Origin: Strongylocentrotus purpuratus
Taxonomy: Eukaryota > Echinodermata > Echinoidea > Camarodonta > Strongylocentrotidae
Direction: 5' to 3'
DNA length: 64,000 nucleotides
Assembly (NCBI RefSeq): GCF_000002235.5
Contig: NW_022145594.1
Location: forward strand, 16,308,501-16,372,500
Position numbers and translations under genes: made by a program. This document shows positions 11,110 to 24,425 of this stretch, in pieces. The notes under the pieces were generated by a model that was given only the letters and a program-made list of their open reading frames with translations, was not told the DNA's origin and made no database searches. Positions within the stretch are counted from its first letter, which is position 1. Each line of letters starts with the position of its first letter.

Positions 11110-13074
11110 AGGATATTTTTCAATATCGCAAAGGACGATAAGTATGTTTTTTTAAATCTTTTTTAAATGATTATTGGGAAATAGATGTATGCCAATACAT
11201 TGGAATATAAAGTAATGAATATAACTCAACCTGAACTAAAGAGCACACTCTGTGGTTTGGATGTTGACATGGTGATACACCTATTAATAGGTTACACCTT
11301 TTTATAAATTTAACTCATGGTATAATACAATACGCGATTAGTAGTCGATGGCTGAATTATTCACATTTTAGAAATACATAGAATACAATAATGCGAATTG
11401 TAAATTTATACAAACACCCGCTGATAATCAGGATAGCTTGACCACTGTTTGGTTCAAATAATTCAAGAAAAAACAAAAACAGAACAAATAATATCATGAG
11501 TCATAAAACCCAATTTGAAATTCAAAGGAGAGAAATAATTGCATTTGTGATCAAACTTCGAAGTATTTAGAAAAAGTTCAAAAGGAAATATAATTCTAAA
11601 CAAAGATTTGATAATTAAAATGTGTACAAATATTGAAAATATCATAAGCCGTCAAAGTGGCCAAGAAACTTCCGAATTTTTAGGAGGGCCTGAATGGTGT
11701 GAAGATTGTATAGATGTTATTATAATCTAAGATTATATGTTGTGTATCATACTCGAATTTACACTAGATAATTTACAAAAGCGCGACATGAACGTATTAA
11801 ACAGAGAATAATGTGGTACTGCTGTGAAAATTGTTTTACCTAATTATATTGCACGATATATTTAAAATCACACGTTCAAACAAACAAACAAATATCTACA
11901 TATAACAGGTGGGATCATTGTATTGTCCCCGCAATCAATAGTCCCTCATTCAAAGGTGTTGTTGGATCGTTACTATTTTACTTGCATTCACGAGCCAAAT
12001 GAGGTTGGGTAAGCACTTTGTTATCAGCAGTTTGTTTTTTTCCACAACAAAAACAATCGGAATACGTTTGGATATTTCGCAATAATGCAAATGTAAACAT
12101 GAGCGCAAGGAAGTAAGCCAGTGTTGAAAGTTTGATGATAGCCATTCTCTTACCAGACTCAGTCCCAGCTCATTGTTCTCCCGTCTTTTATTGAGGGTGG
12201 GCAGTCCCAACTCTTTGATTATTGGAAATGTTATTCATGTATTTATTATTTCAAACGGTTTAGCCTCTCCAGTTTCACAAACTGCTATCCATGAGGGCCC
12301 TGTAAAAAAAAGAAGAGATATAAAATATATTAAGAGACTAAATTATTCAAATTGAATACATAAAAAACACAAGAAACAAAGATAAATCCTATACGAGGAA
12401 ATATTATAAATACAATTTGCAAAGTGTAACTAAACATATGGTATGATTAACAGATCCAATTGATAAATTAGTGCGTTGTCTAAAAACTGATTAATACCGC
12501 TGTTGGGAGGAAAATGAGATTATACATATGATATTGTTTAGAGAGGATAGATTGAGTTAGATTATAGAAAGATGGTAAAGAGGAAGTTGGAGAGAAAGAG
12601 AGAGAACGGGAGGGGAGAACAATTGACTACATACGTGGATATTACAGGAGGCATTAATCCTATAAAGTGAATGTACTAACAGAGTGTACAAGTAGGGTTC
12701 AAAAGACATAACAAATGGGAGAGGGCACAAAAACGAAGAGGACGAGAAGGAGGATCGGAGTGAGAAAGAGAGAGAGAGATAAAGAGAGATCATTTATACC
12801 TGTACATGAATGTATATAACAAACCTTAGCGCGGTAATGTCTCCGGATCTTTGGAATATTGGATGACTGAAACACGATTAGCTTAGGTATCATATGCACC
12901 ATATATTAATTGCTAGAATTTCATCAAAGGCTTAAAATTAACAATTAATTTGATTTTGGTTTTTCAATTGGGAGTGGTTTTGTTACAATGTCCGAAAAGT
13001 AAACAGCGCCCTTCATGTTAAAAATGTACAGCATGCATATTGTCATTTTAACTCGATGGTTTTGTGAAGTTTGT
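11110..13074 (+). other. Intergenic part of the tandem module (B1 to A2)
   Basis: No exon found. Several blocks recur behind B2 and B3: around 11220-11290, a tract with GCATTAAAC-like sequence near 11790, and a purine-rich GAGAGA tract at 12585-12790 followed by a block near 12830-12960. They mark the homologous boundaries of the duplicated module. Confidence 0.6.
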
Positions 13075-13130
13075 GAAACTGAATTGATGTCAGGACAAAA
13101 TGATAGTTGTTTCACTTCTAACGCTATAAA
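13075..13130 (+). promoter_or_regulatory. Candidate promoter of gene A2
   Basis: GAAACTGAA (13075-13083), TTTCACTTCT (13110-13119, reverse strand AGAAGTGAAA) and TATAAA (13125-13130) occur in this order 117-172 bp before the start codon. A3 has the same order and spacing at 25312-25368. The first two resemble IRF half-sites; the last a TATA box. Confidence 0.5.
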
Positions 13131-13246
13131 TCACTAATGATTAATCCAGAGTATGGGCTATTCGTTCATAAGCATCTACTATCTTCGTACAGTCTGCTTG
13201 CATTCATCGATAGTGTGTGTTATAAGCTCATCAAATAGAATTTTAA

Positions 13247-16200
13247 ATGGTAAGATTCGATTACTGTATATTGATGGCGATTTGTGGTGAAGTTCTTCTT
13301 TTTCTCGCAGTTATCATCTCTAAATGTGGTAAGTCTTATCTCATGTTAACGTCACAATAGTTGTTTGTTTTTAGCCCAGGCGGAGAATTAGGGAGATGTA
13401 ACGATGTAATAAATGTAATATGTTAACCAATCAAAAAGATGTCTATCTCATAAACTTTTTCGTAAAGAAAAACTATCAAAAGAATTGTACCGAATGAGAT
13501 CATTGTCGTAAACCCCATTTATTGCTAGGTAATTGCTTTCCTTTGCAAACAAGTATTAGAAACCATTCGCGCGAGTTCAATGATATACTGGTGAAAAATT
13601 AGGCCATCGTCTTTCATCGTTAATGTGTTTAGCAGAGTATGTATTTGATCGGTTGCGTGGCCTTAGGAGATGACACAGGAGGGCATGCCCACCCCCCCCC
13701 CCCCCTTTACCCTGAGGTGGAAAACAATTAAATGGGAAACAAAATGAGGTGAGAGAGAAATTGTGAACAGGCAAAAAGGAAAATGTGAAAAGAAGAAAAG
13801 GAAAAGGACGATCAAAATGAAGACACCCAGACCACATTCTTTACCCATCTCCTAATCAGTAAATTCCCATTTATTTTTCTGTATACGTCTGATGCCCCAG
13901 CCTCCCCCACCATCCCCATTTAGTGCGTGGACTTGCGTTACCTTTAAGGTAAATACAGTAAGTTACTGTATTTGGTGCATGCTAAAGCAATATGACAGGT
14001 TCATTTCCTTGTTAATACGTTTTTTTTTAACCCATGCAGGATACCATGCATTTGAAGTGTCTATTCTGACATCAAACTCTCTTCCAGTCATTGGCGAGGA
14101 TTTCACAATGGTCTGTACTTTCACGCCGAAAATCAGATATCGGCGGCTAGTTTGGGCTAAGAGTAACAACATCGTGGTAGCCTCTGACTCTTGTGTGCCG
14201 CAATGGCCTTGTGTATTGTCCTATGGTCCTTACCCTTCGAAATTCAACCTTTTGGCAGACACTAGCAGTGGAAATTTGACACTTAAAAAGCTTGACATAA
14301 ATGATAGCGACAGTTACCAGTGCAGAGTAAGCAGTATTTACAGGGAAGAGAGTCCAGGATCAATTAGCATGCAAGTGACACCGTTGCCGCCAGGTATGTT
14401 ATTAATTATAATTAATTTACACAGCAAACGTGAAGGATAACATATGGCTAATTCATGATGTGAAAATATACTTTTGATTAAAATCTTAATCGAACCTCTC
14501 TTTTCCTGTCTTGTATTATGTGGATATTACTACATGAAAATGTAAGACAAACGCAAGTCTCACGTGCTCACATGCTAGTAAATAGACAAAGTAATTGATA
14601 CATCTGTATCAAATCATTATTCTTGATGCGTCCTGATAATGTCGACAACATTTTAGTTTGCAGAATATTGGGGGTTCGGTAGATGCTACCGTACAGGGAG
14701 GGGAATACTAACATGTTAAACGACAATGGTCTTTTGAATCGCAATAAGCAACAACATTAATAAGTTATTAACTTAAACAAAGAATACTGATATTGCTTTT
14801 AAAGGAACTATGTAAATGAAAAGTAGTGTTCCAATGTCTAATTTTGAAAGGCTAAGTGTACTGTGATTTGAATGAATTAGTGAATCCACAAGTAGACTAT
14901 CATTAACGATTACCTCTTTTGTCGCCAGTTCCGCCCTATTGGCTCGGGATTACTGATGTAAGGTCGAGCCGTTATTACCCTAGCAACGCCAATTTAACGG
15001 TAACTGCTGGTGAGCCGCTTGATATCACTTGTACAGCCGACAGGGCGAGGCCTTCTGCAGAAATAGAATGGCGTATACCAGATGATGTAACCGTTGCTAT
15101 TCTGGATCAGTCCAATGTTATACAAGGCAACAAATATTTATCTAGGAAGACTGCCACAATCACGCCCTCTACGAATGATCAAGGAAAGATTCTACGCTGT
15201 GTGGTATCACACCCAGAACTACAAAATAATCTTCAACGCTCGGTTCAATTGAATGTTCACGGTAAGTAATTGTATAAAGTAGGGGTCGTGTCTTCTTTTG
15301 CTAACTCGATATGTTTTGCTCAATTCAGATGGCAAAATTGGAGCAGTTTCTAGGGCAATTTGTTATCAATATTTACGAATATTTGTTTAGGTGATTCATA
15401 TTTTCTCTCCAAATATATTCTTTATAGCCAATATGTTCATACGTTTAAAGAAAATACAACTCTTTCTAGCGTTTCTTAAATGATTGTGTAAATGTTTTTT
15501 TTTTCTTTTCAATTCTCTTACATTAAGTTTTACCCGCTAGCATGTTCCTTTTTCCAACTGGAGATAGCGAAGAATACGGAAAATTAACATTAATTTACGT
15601 TCAGGAATATTCATTGACTTCAATCACTTGCAAAAGTATTGGATCACTACCACCAACTGAACTGTCCTGGAGACTTGACGACAACAAAAGTCTTTCCAGT
15701 AACATAAGTCATTCGAAGTATCGCAGTACTTTAGATGGAAGTTTGTTCGACACCGAAAGTACCATCAAGATACATCCAGAAAGGAAACACCACGGAATGT
15801 ACCTTTGGTGCTTTGTATCAATTGGAGACTTCCTTGATCATCTGGCAGCTCAATTGGTGGTTTACGGTGAGTTTGGGTTCTTCAAAATGCTGGAATTCTT
15901 TCTTCATTGAAATATGTTGGAAATGTTTTGAGTTCAAAGTCCAATTCATCACTAAAAATTGAAAAGATGTTTCTCTTTTGTTTATCAATATATACCCATT
16001 TACATGGAAATTGTCATTATAGTAAACAATTTGGCGTTGCCTGTAACTGACAGGGGGAAACGAATGTTTGTCATCATGTTGTCCCTCCTCCTGGCAGTAT
16101 ATCTAAATATTACGTATATACTATTCTATATTTTACCAAAGTACCCATAACTCCATTTTACATTTCTATTTCAAGGCCCACCAGATGTCAAAATGACAAC

Positions 16201-17166
16201 TCCCGATGATCTACGAGATGGTATAGAAACCAACGTAAGCTGCAGAGCTGTTAATGGATACCCTGCTCCGCTCATCCATTGGTACATCGGATCGAGAAAT
16301 GTGACACATGACTCGTCTCTTAAGGCTTCAATGAATGTAGATGATAGTTATGATGCTGAAAGCACCCTCAACCTCAATCCAAACAGGTTTTATCACGGTA
16401 AACCTCTCTTGTGCCAGGCAGTTCAACATACAACACACATAATGCGGTTAGTGAATGATAGCAAGATGCTGAACATATCATGTGAGTATTATTTTTCATT
16501 TAAACCTTTGGTAAAGAAAATATATTAAAAAGATCTCCTAAAGCTGCGTAGAATATTTGTCTTTCAACTATTATCAAGACTCTTCGATTGCTTTTCTACC
16601 CTTAAATTCTACACAATGTTTTCCTATATGTATGTAACATTCTGTAAATGCTTGTTACTACCGATGGCAGTTGCATATGGAAAACAATAAGTAAAGATAA
16701 TAATCTGTATGTCCATTTGTATATGTACGTTAATTCAAGTCCCATCACAAAAACCTAAATTGACCTACAAGTTCCTATCCCCACCCATACCTATCCTTCT
16801 AGTTTATATCACGTCTTTTCAAAACGTATTCCGATATATTTATATTATCTAGACAATCCAGTTGCGTCCATTTCTTCTCGACGGCTAGCATCAAATAAAG
16901 TACGTAATGGGTTCGTGTTGACATGTACTGCAGACGCCAATCCTCCTGCTTTTATCTTCAGATGGTTCTGTAATGGCACACATTTGTCTAGCGACACCCG
17001 TAACATAACACTCTCCGAGACGATACAAAAAGGTGAAACACTGTCTTCCAGTGAAGTGACGATTCGAAACCCCCCGTCCGAAGATCCATGTGATTACATC
17101 TGCATAGCTGTTTCAAGATACGGTTCCGGTAGTGCAGTCTTTAACTACACAGTTTCTCGTAAGTAG
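13247..17166 (+). CDS. Gene A2: five-Ig-domain secreted receptor-like protein, type A (complete)
   Basis: Exons: signal 13247-13328 (donor G|GTAAGT), Ig1 14040-14393, Ig2 14929-15261, Ig3 15528-15866, Ig4 16176-16481, Ig5 16853-17158 reading on to TAG 17164-17166. Joined, this gives about 575 residues. The signal exon has a hydrophobic core (VLLFLAVIIS); a second in-frame ATG at 13274 is the one nearest the A3 start. Ig1 (about 28-145) is V-like with loop C-VPQWP-C; Ig2 (146-256) has ARPSAEIEW; Ig3 (257-369) ELSWRLDDN; Ig4 (370-471) GYPAPLIHW; Ig5 (472-573) has extra cysteines in WFCNG and DPCDYIC. All frames are intact. It sits only 688 bp before the start of B2. This is the best reference copy of type A. 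Confidence 0.88.
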
Positions 17167-17255
17167 ACCTGTGTTTCTTATTGTTTATTTAGTTTAAGTT
17201 GTGTCTTGTCTAACTGATACTATATGTTCATTGAATTAAATGGTGCTGGCTTTCG

Positions 17256-17261
17256 AATAAA
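17256..17261 (+). terminator. Candidate polyadenylation signal of gene A2
   Basis: AATAAA 90 bp after the stop following Ig5, in the same position as in A1 and A3. Confidence 0.55.
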
Positions 17262-17391
17262 AACATGAAACTTATATTCATAAAAACCCGTCTTCTATTA
17301 CTCATTAAGGATTCAAGTTATTGAACTGAAGAAACCAGACCCTACCAATTTTGCATTTACGCTTTACCACTTAATTTTCCTTATAATGCAG

Positions 17392-17520
17392 TTGTTCCCT
17401 ATTCACTTTCTTGGCTTATCGTCGACCAAAATCAAACGACATCTTTAACTCTCTTCGTTGCCTAGCAATCTAAATTCAACATCGGGTTACAACATAATTG
17501 GCATTATTAAGAGGTCAAAG
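17392..17520 (+). pseudogene. Decayed FN3 half-exon behind gene A2
   Basis: The acceptor (cag) is kept and the phase fits Ig5, but the FN3 core Trp codon is TAG at 17463-17465 (LFVA-stop where B2 has LFVAW). It lies between the A2 polyadenylation signal and the B2 promoter block. Confidence 0.75.
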
Positions 17521-17662
17521 TAAAATGCTACAACATTTCGATGGTTGACTGATAATATAATTTAATATTTTACTGTTTAAGGTGCTAGTTAGAGTAAGTT
17601 TTCGAAACCCCCTTTGCATTTAATGGACAATTCCAATAATGCCATTCAGAAAGATAAATTGC

Positions 17663-17672
17663 TTTCACTTCC
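17663..17672 (-). promoter_or_regulatory. ETS-IRF-like (EICE) site upstream of gene B2
   Basis: TTTCACTTCC, on the other strand GGAAGTGAAA, fits the GGAANNGAAA composite bound by ETS-family (PU.1-like) and IRF proteins. It lies 191 bp before the ATG. B1 and B3 have GAAAGTGAAA here, so one base converts an ISRE-like into an EICE-like site. Confidence 0.5.
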
Positions 17673-17853
17673 GTAGCGCAAGAGAGAATTTGATATGCGT
17701 GTCAGTCACTGTTCCATTCATTCTGCCATTTAAAACCGATATTGCTTCCTCTTCAGTTTTTATCTGCAGATATTCTGGTAAGATGCACGTTGGTTCTTGA
17801 CACACACGTCCACGGTTTGAATATACAGGGAGAGACAATCCATTAATGACAAT

Positions 17854-20800
17854 ATGAATTATTGTCTTCGAATATTTTTCTTTCTTGCCTTTACCACTTC
17901 TAAAACGTATGAAATGAATATGTCTACTCGTATTTGGAACCCACAAGTCCTCCCAGTCGTTGGAGAGAATATCACACTTGCCTGCATTTATACGCCACCA
18001 TCCACGTCTCGGCTACTGTCTTGGCAGGATGAGAACGGCAATATACTGGCTATCGATAAATGTCAAGGAGTTGGATGCAGCAACGAGCTAAATGTTCCAG
18101 ATGTATCAAAGTACAGTTTGAGGGCAGATTCTTCCAGCGGAAATCTAACTATTAGGGATTTAACATTGGATGACAGCGGCAGATACCAGTGCTTAGTAGG
18201 CACTTTTTCTGATGCAGCTTCCGATGCGATTGATCTGAAAGTGGTGCTATCAGGTAAAATGTTATGTTGTTAGGGAGTGGAGATTGTGCACATAGTGTGT
18301 GCGGGCAAGCACTGAATCCAATGACCGGAGTAATAGTATATTTGTAAAGCGCTTAGAGACATTTGTATTAAGTGCTACATAAAAAATAAATATTATTATT
18401 ATTATTTATTTATTATTTTCGGTATACATATTCAAAGTTCAATTACATGTGGTATAATGATAATAGGGTTAGATTTGTGTCACTGTACGAAGAGAGACAT
18501 ATTTCCAAATATCCTAATGTCATTTGTGACTGATAATCATGGCACTATGCTATTTTGCTATAATGATAATGGTTCAAGTGTGGTAAATTTGTGTCTCAGA
18601 TGTCATAGTCTTTGGGAGATATCTCGCTTGATAATGTTATTCTAAGAATTAAAACGGTATGCATGTTTTTTTTCTTCCAGCCGAACCTAGATTGCTATCC
18701 ATCACTGACGGCCGGACTGAGACTGGATACAAGAATGGAGAATCAGTGAGCATCACATCTGGGCGAACCCACAACCTAACATGTTCAGTCCAAGACGCTA
18801 GACCACCTGCAAAACTAGAATGGCACATTCCTGAAGAAGTGCAGGTTCAACTGAAAGATCAGTATAACGCTGTTCATGGTGACGCTTACACCTCTCGAAG
18901 AGTTGTTTCCGTAACTCCGTCCAGGGACGATGATGGAAAGGTTTTCCGCTGTGTGGCATCGCATCGAGAGCTGGATAATGAGCTTCAAATATTCATCCAA
19001 TTAGATGTTCAAGGTGATTATCTTACTAATGATATCATCCCATGTTCGCTCGGTGTGTGTGTTCTACCTAATGGGTGAATATTCCTCCCGAGTGTCAGGA
19101 TTTTCTTAAATGAATGAAACATTTAACATCTTCTAAATCGTTTCTCACTCTTCTGTATCTTTTACATTCGTGTAGGGAGTCACACGAACGTCACTAGATC
19201 CTATGATGCCTTCACCGATATTATACTGTTATTATATTGTTAGCGATATTTCACGTCAGTATTTCTCCTTTCAGTAGCCTACTCCGTATGAATATGTGGG
19301 TTCTTATTTTGTCTTCCTACTCAGTACCACCAAATGACCTCCAACTTACCGCGTATGGATCCATAGCTATCAATGTAACAGAGACACGAAGTGTCAACGT
19401 ATTTGAAGATTCTGCAACATCATTCACCTGCAATAGTGTAGGATCTCGTCCAAAAGCTGTTATATCATGGATCATTGGTTCGGACGACGACCTAGGAAGC
19501 ACGACATCTACATCTACCACGAATGAGGCCGACCAAAGTCTACGTGACACGAAGTCCATTCTACAGTTGATTCCAAGGAGGAGGCATCACAATAAACTCC
19601 TTCGATGTGTGGCCCATGCTGGTATAAATCAAAGTCACACAGAAGTGAGGGTTATAGTGTTTGGTAAGTATTATTACGTTGTATTTAATGTTATCTCATC
19701 TTCTCTAACTCACAAGAGCTGACGTAATGCGGACTTGGACATACTTTAAAACGTTTAGACATATATATGTACCTGATGTAAAACTATATAATTCGAATAA
19801 CCGGGTTAACTCATACCACGGTTTGTCAATTATGCGATAAGATATCTCTAAAGAGTGAAAATGTAGAAAAATATGTAGTGACAAACCTTTGGGACGGCTA
19901 AAGCAAATTCCTTTAGATATCAACCGATGTGTTCCTGTTGTCGGAATATTTGAGAGTCATTGGCCATTGTTGTTAAAACATATCATCAGGTTTAATTTCC
20001 TGTATCCTGTTTTAAGTCAATAATAAAAACAAATTGTGACATAAGAAATGCACTTTGATTTTCAAGGACCACCGGATTCTCCCTACCTAAGTGGAATGGG
20101 ATGGTTGCAGGATGGAGTGTCATCAAACATGACTTGCACATCCAACAATGGCTACCCAGCACCAACCTTCCAGTGGTACCTTGGATCGAAGAACGTTACC
20201 AAAGATTCTAATACAGAGTCTTCGAGGAATATAGATCATCGACTGGATGCCATGAGCGTTTTAAATTTCACACCCACCGTAGACGAAGATGGTGAACTCC
20301 TTGTCTGTCAAGTTGTTCAACGAAACGCTTCATCCGTGAAGTCTTGGAGTGTCAGTGAGATTCTTCATGTTCTTTGTAAGTCTGATCTATTTAAGCCAAA
20401 ATCATTGATTGGGTAGATCTTATTACGAGGCAGGTATATTATGTTGCGTCACCGCCATAGAAACATTACTACCGTTCACATATTTTGTGTTAGCATCATG
20501 TGCAGCTGTGAGCCGGCGATTATATTTACTTTTCTATGATTATTTTGAACAGCCAAAGTACGCTTTTTGTTTTACAAACATCACTTGGCTTGATTGTATA
20601 TCCTTTTACAAAATACTGTTTGTGTTTCAAGAACATTTATGAATTATACATGTTTGGTTCAGATTAATACCTAAGTATACCATATACATGTAGAAAGACC
20701 ATTATGTTAAGATAACAGTGCTGACATGCTGGTTTTACACAATATTGGTAACTATTAAAACATGTAATACTTACGCTAATAAGAAACACCATCTCAAATA

Positions 20801-21284
20801 TTATTTCCCTGAGCCTCGCATTATTGTTCCCTGAACGTATTTTGTTCTTTCTAAATACAAACATGTAGATTCTCCTGCCATTGTGGACTACTCTGTTCGT
20901 CGGGTTTACATTGGTCACCACAATGTTGATGCCATGCTTACATGTATTTCAGAAAGCAGACCCCTAGCCTCAATAACCTGGTTCTTGAATGGCAAGGAAC
21001 TCATCAATGGCACCCGCCATCACATTCACCACAGTCATCCACAAGAAGATACCTTAAGGTCGAGTATTCTGATTATTGTAAATATTTCGGCAGAAGACGA
21101 TGGCAACTATACATGTTTGGCTGCTACAAGGCTTGGGAGCGACAGGGCAACAATAACATTTTCATTTTCTGGTAAATCGTTCACTATCAGACCAAGGCGC
21201 ATTTATTATTTAAAATTATTGTGTCCTATTGTTAAGATAACACATTGCCTGGTACAGTGCTGTACCAATTATAATCCAAGATAA
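17854..21284 (+). CDS. Gene B2: five-Ig-domain receptor-like protein, type B
   Basis: Exons: signal plus Ig1 17854-18253, Ig2 18681-19013, Ig3 19325-19663, Ig4 20067-20375, Ig5 20869-21171, all with phase-1 junctions and open frames. The signal (MNYCLRIFFFLAFTTS) is followed by a V-like Ig1 with loop CQGVGC. Ig2-Ig5 match B1 domain by domain. Two 3' ends are possible. If the Ig5 donor is ignored, the frame ends at TAA 21282-21284 (about 598 residues). If it is spliced to the FN3 half-exon at 21715, the frame ends at TAG 21858-21860 (about 609 residues). No membrane anchor is seen in either. Intron 1 holds a truncated SINE. Confidence 0.87.
18308..18415 (+). repeat. 3' end of a SINE in intron 1 of gene B2
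   Basis: The segment with TGTAAAGCGCTTAGAGA and an ATTATTATT tail matches the 3' part of the full SINE at 43430-43765 in reverse orientation. The tRNA-derived head is missing. Confidence 0.75.
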
Positions 21285-21714
21285 CAAATGAGAACAGTAT
21301 CATACTGCTACGATTGTATAACCTAGGTATTGAGATGATAACCCAGTTAGAGTAACTATCGGGAAATGTTACGGTAGATTACTTTGTCGACCTTGATGAA
21401 ATATTAAACAAAATCCGAATGAAAATTGATATGGGGTTTCAGTCGGGTTGAATATTGTAAAACTGCCTAAAAAATGGGTGAACGTAAAGCGTAGTGTTAG
21501 GGGAAGGATTACGTTTAGGTAAAGGGTTTGGCCCAGGATAAAAAAAAAAGAGGTGATCGGGTTGTCGCCGGAACATGTGACGTACAGTAGTCACTACGAC
21601 AGTACGATATGAAATTATATCCAAATAAATTGTATTGCTTGGATACTTGCTGATTTTCGGGTAACAAATATGTTGTCTCTGTCATTGATACCATCTTTTA
21701 GAAATTTTCCCCAG

Positions 21715-21860
21715 GGATTCCAGATCCGCCTTATGAGTGCACCGTCGATCAAAACCAGACGACATCATCTACTCTCTTCGTTGCTTGGCAACCTGGAATC
21801 GATGATGGGTTTCAGCAAAATATCACTTTAGAGTATATTACTAGGGAAAATCATCATTAG
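21715..21860 (+). CDS. Best-preserved FN3 half-exon, possible alternative 3' exon of gene B2
   Basis: A good acceptor (ccccag) and correct phase give PDPPYEC, then TSSTLFVAWQPGIDDGFQQ and ITLEYIT, the first half of an FN3 domain, before TAG at 21858-21860. No splice donor is seen before the stop and no second FN3 half follows. It is the only one of six copies without an obvious lesion before the core Trp. It may be a real short C-terminal exon or the least decayed fossil. Confidence 0.45.
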
Positions 21861-24345
21861 AGGATATATATCTATATCGTGTAATACAATATATATGTAG
21901 TTAGTATTTTTAAACATAATTACTGTAAAAAAAAATAGCGTTATGCCTATACATTTAAAGATAAGGCTAATGAGTACAGGTTGCCTTGACCTAAATAGCA
22001 CACTCTCTCGTTTGGATGTGGACATGATGATACACTCATTAATAGATTTTACTTAATTTATTCATTTAATTCATGGTATAATATAAATCGTTATTAGTAG
22101 TCAACGTCTGAATTATTCACATTTTACCAAGATATTTTTTTAAAATCCATAAAGTACAATTATGCAAATGGTAAAATTATACAAACAGGAGATGATAATC
22201 ATGGTAGCTTGACCAACGAGGTTTATATAATTAACAAAAATAGTACAATTAATATCAGTCATAAAAGATAATTCGTAATGGAGAAGAGGTATTTTCGATT
22301 GTGATCAAATTTGTAAAGTATTTAAAATAAGTTCAAAAGATAATAACATTATAAGCAAAGTTCTGAGTATTTAAATGTGAAAAATATTGCACAACTATAA
22401 CCCGTTTAAGTGGTCAATAAAGTAAGTAATTATATGCATGGCTTGAATAGTGTGAACGATTTTAATATTGTATTATAATTTAATCCTTTTTTTATACTAT
22501 GATCTAATTAATACTAAACAACTAAAAATGTGGCGACATAAACGCATTAAACCGAGGATAATTGGATATTGCCGGTAGACATATTTCTTTACCTAAGTTT
22601 ATTGCCGAAAGATTTATAATATGATCAATTAAACCGATAACTAAATAACTTGAACAATCAAAAGGTGGTATCGTTGTCTCGTCCTCACAATCAACTATCC
22701 CATTAAAGGAGTTGTTACATATGTAAACGTTGTATCATCCGCTCAATCTGACTTGCGTGCATATAACAAATAAGCACTTTTCCATGAAAAGTGAAGTTTT
22801 CTAAAATGTGCGTTTCTTTCCAGCATCGGGGTACCCGGAAGTCACTCGGGTAACATTTCATAAAGTATAATATAAAAAGACCATGTGCAAATTGTTTGTA
22901 CTTTTGTCGGAAAAATATATTTATCCAGCCCAATGTCGTCTTTTTTGCGTTGGAGAAGAGCAAATAGCGAGTTTCAATCACACTTTGGCCGCTCTTGCAG
23001 GCTCTCACTCGTTTCACTGTGGACAAGCGACTTTGGGGCCAGCGGTTAATGAAGATACTAATAGTTAGCTTTCTTCTGGTATTAAACTTGTTTTGATTGT
23101 TTGTATAATTTTGTCGGAATAAAGGAAACAAAAAGGCTTGATCAATAACTTATCAGCGTGTGAATTGACCTTTTAACCTTGAATTCCCTGATGCAAGCGC
23201 ACATAAACAGGTTCTAATAACGTCATCTTCGCTAAATCGATGTCTTTTATCGTAAAATGCTACACTTTCACAATGTTTATACACCTTTTTTTAATTATTA
23301 GTAAGATATAACATATTTTGTCTGATATAACTGAAGTTTAGGGTTTTATTTAACGAGTACTTTTAAAATAAGAGCCATTTAACTGTTTTAATTTACTGGA
23401 TCGTACCATAAAAGTCGCAGGGTAGAAAGATGAATTTTCCAACCGCCCCAAATTTAATTTTAGTTCCGACATTCTGTTAAATGGGTTCGTGTTTTTGAGA
23501 ATCCACTGCTTTCTGCTCCACAAAACTTCGTTTATCAACTAAATTATTCAAATTTATGGATGCTTCCTTCCCAGGTGTATGTGTTCTTGAAGCATTTCAT
23601 TCACCTGCTGTACTTCTTTTTACTCCAATTGCCAGAACGCAAATTACATTTTGGTTTTAAAGTTTCATGCGGAGTCGTTTATCAAATATATGTATTCAAA
23701 TTTATAAATGCTTCCTTCCCAGGTGTTTGGGGGTGTTTATGCATTTCATTCACCTGTTATTATTTTTTGTACTCCAATTGTAAGAATACAAAATGTATTT
23801 AGTTTTTATAGTTTCATTCAATAGGTAAGTCAATAAAAGAGTTTGTTCTGCACAATACAAACAATGTGTGTCCCTATTGTACAATGTAATGTGTCCCCTC
23901 ATTGTGTAATAGTTAATTTACCCATTCACATAATGGAACTACCTGCCCGATGAAGCCAGTAGCTCGTGACCTCTGAGCACTCAACACCGTGTGGGAGTCA
24001 GTTTGTGGTCAACTTCTTTTTATGAGACAAATCCAAGCAAATATGTGTTTTTTTCCATTTTACTTTAATTGTGCATTCCCGAGTCAAATGAGGTAGGGGA
24101 GAGGACTTATTTATCGGGGCTCCGTTTTGCAAAAAAAAAAGGGAATAGGTTTGGACATTTTGCAATGATGAGAATATGAAAATGATCGCTTCTCCCATCT
24201 TGCAAAGAGTGTGCACAGTCCTAATTCTTAGGTTAGTGTTCGTTAGTAATAATAAGTTGGAAACTATGAAGGGTGATAAATTAAGGGAGACTAAAGAAAG
24301 ACGGTTAAGAGGGAAAGGGAGACAAATAGAGATAAATAGAGAGAC

Positions 24346-24425
<80 letters not shown>

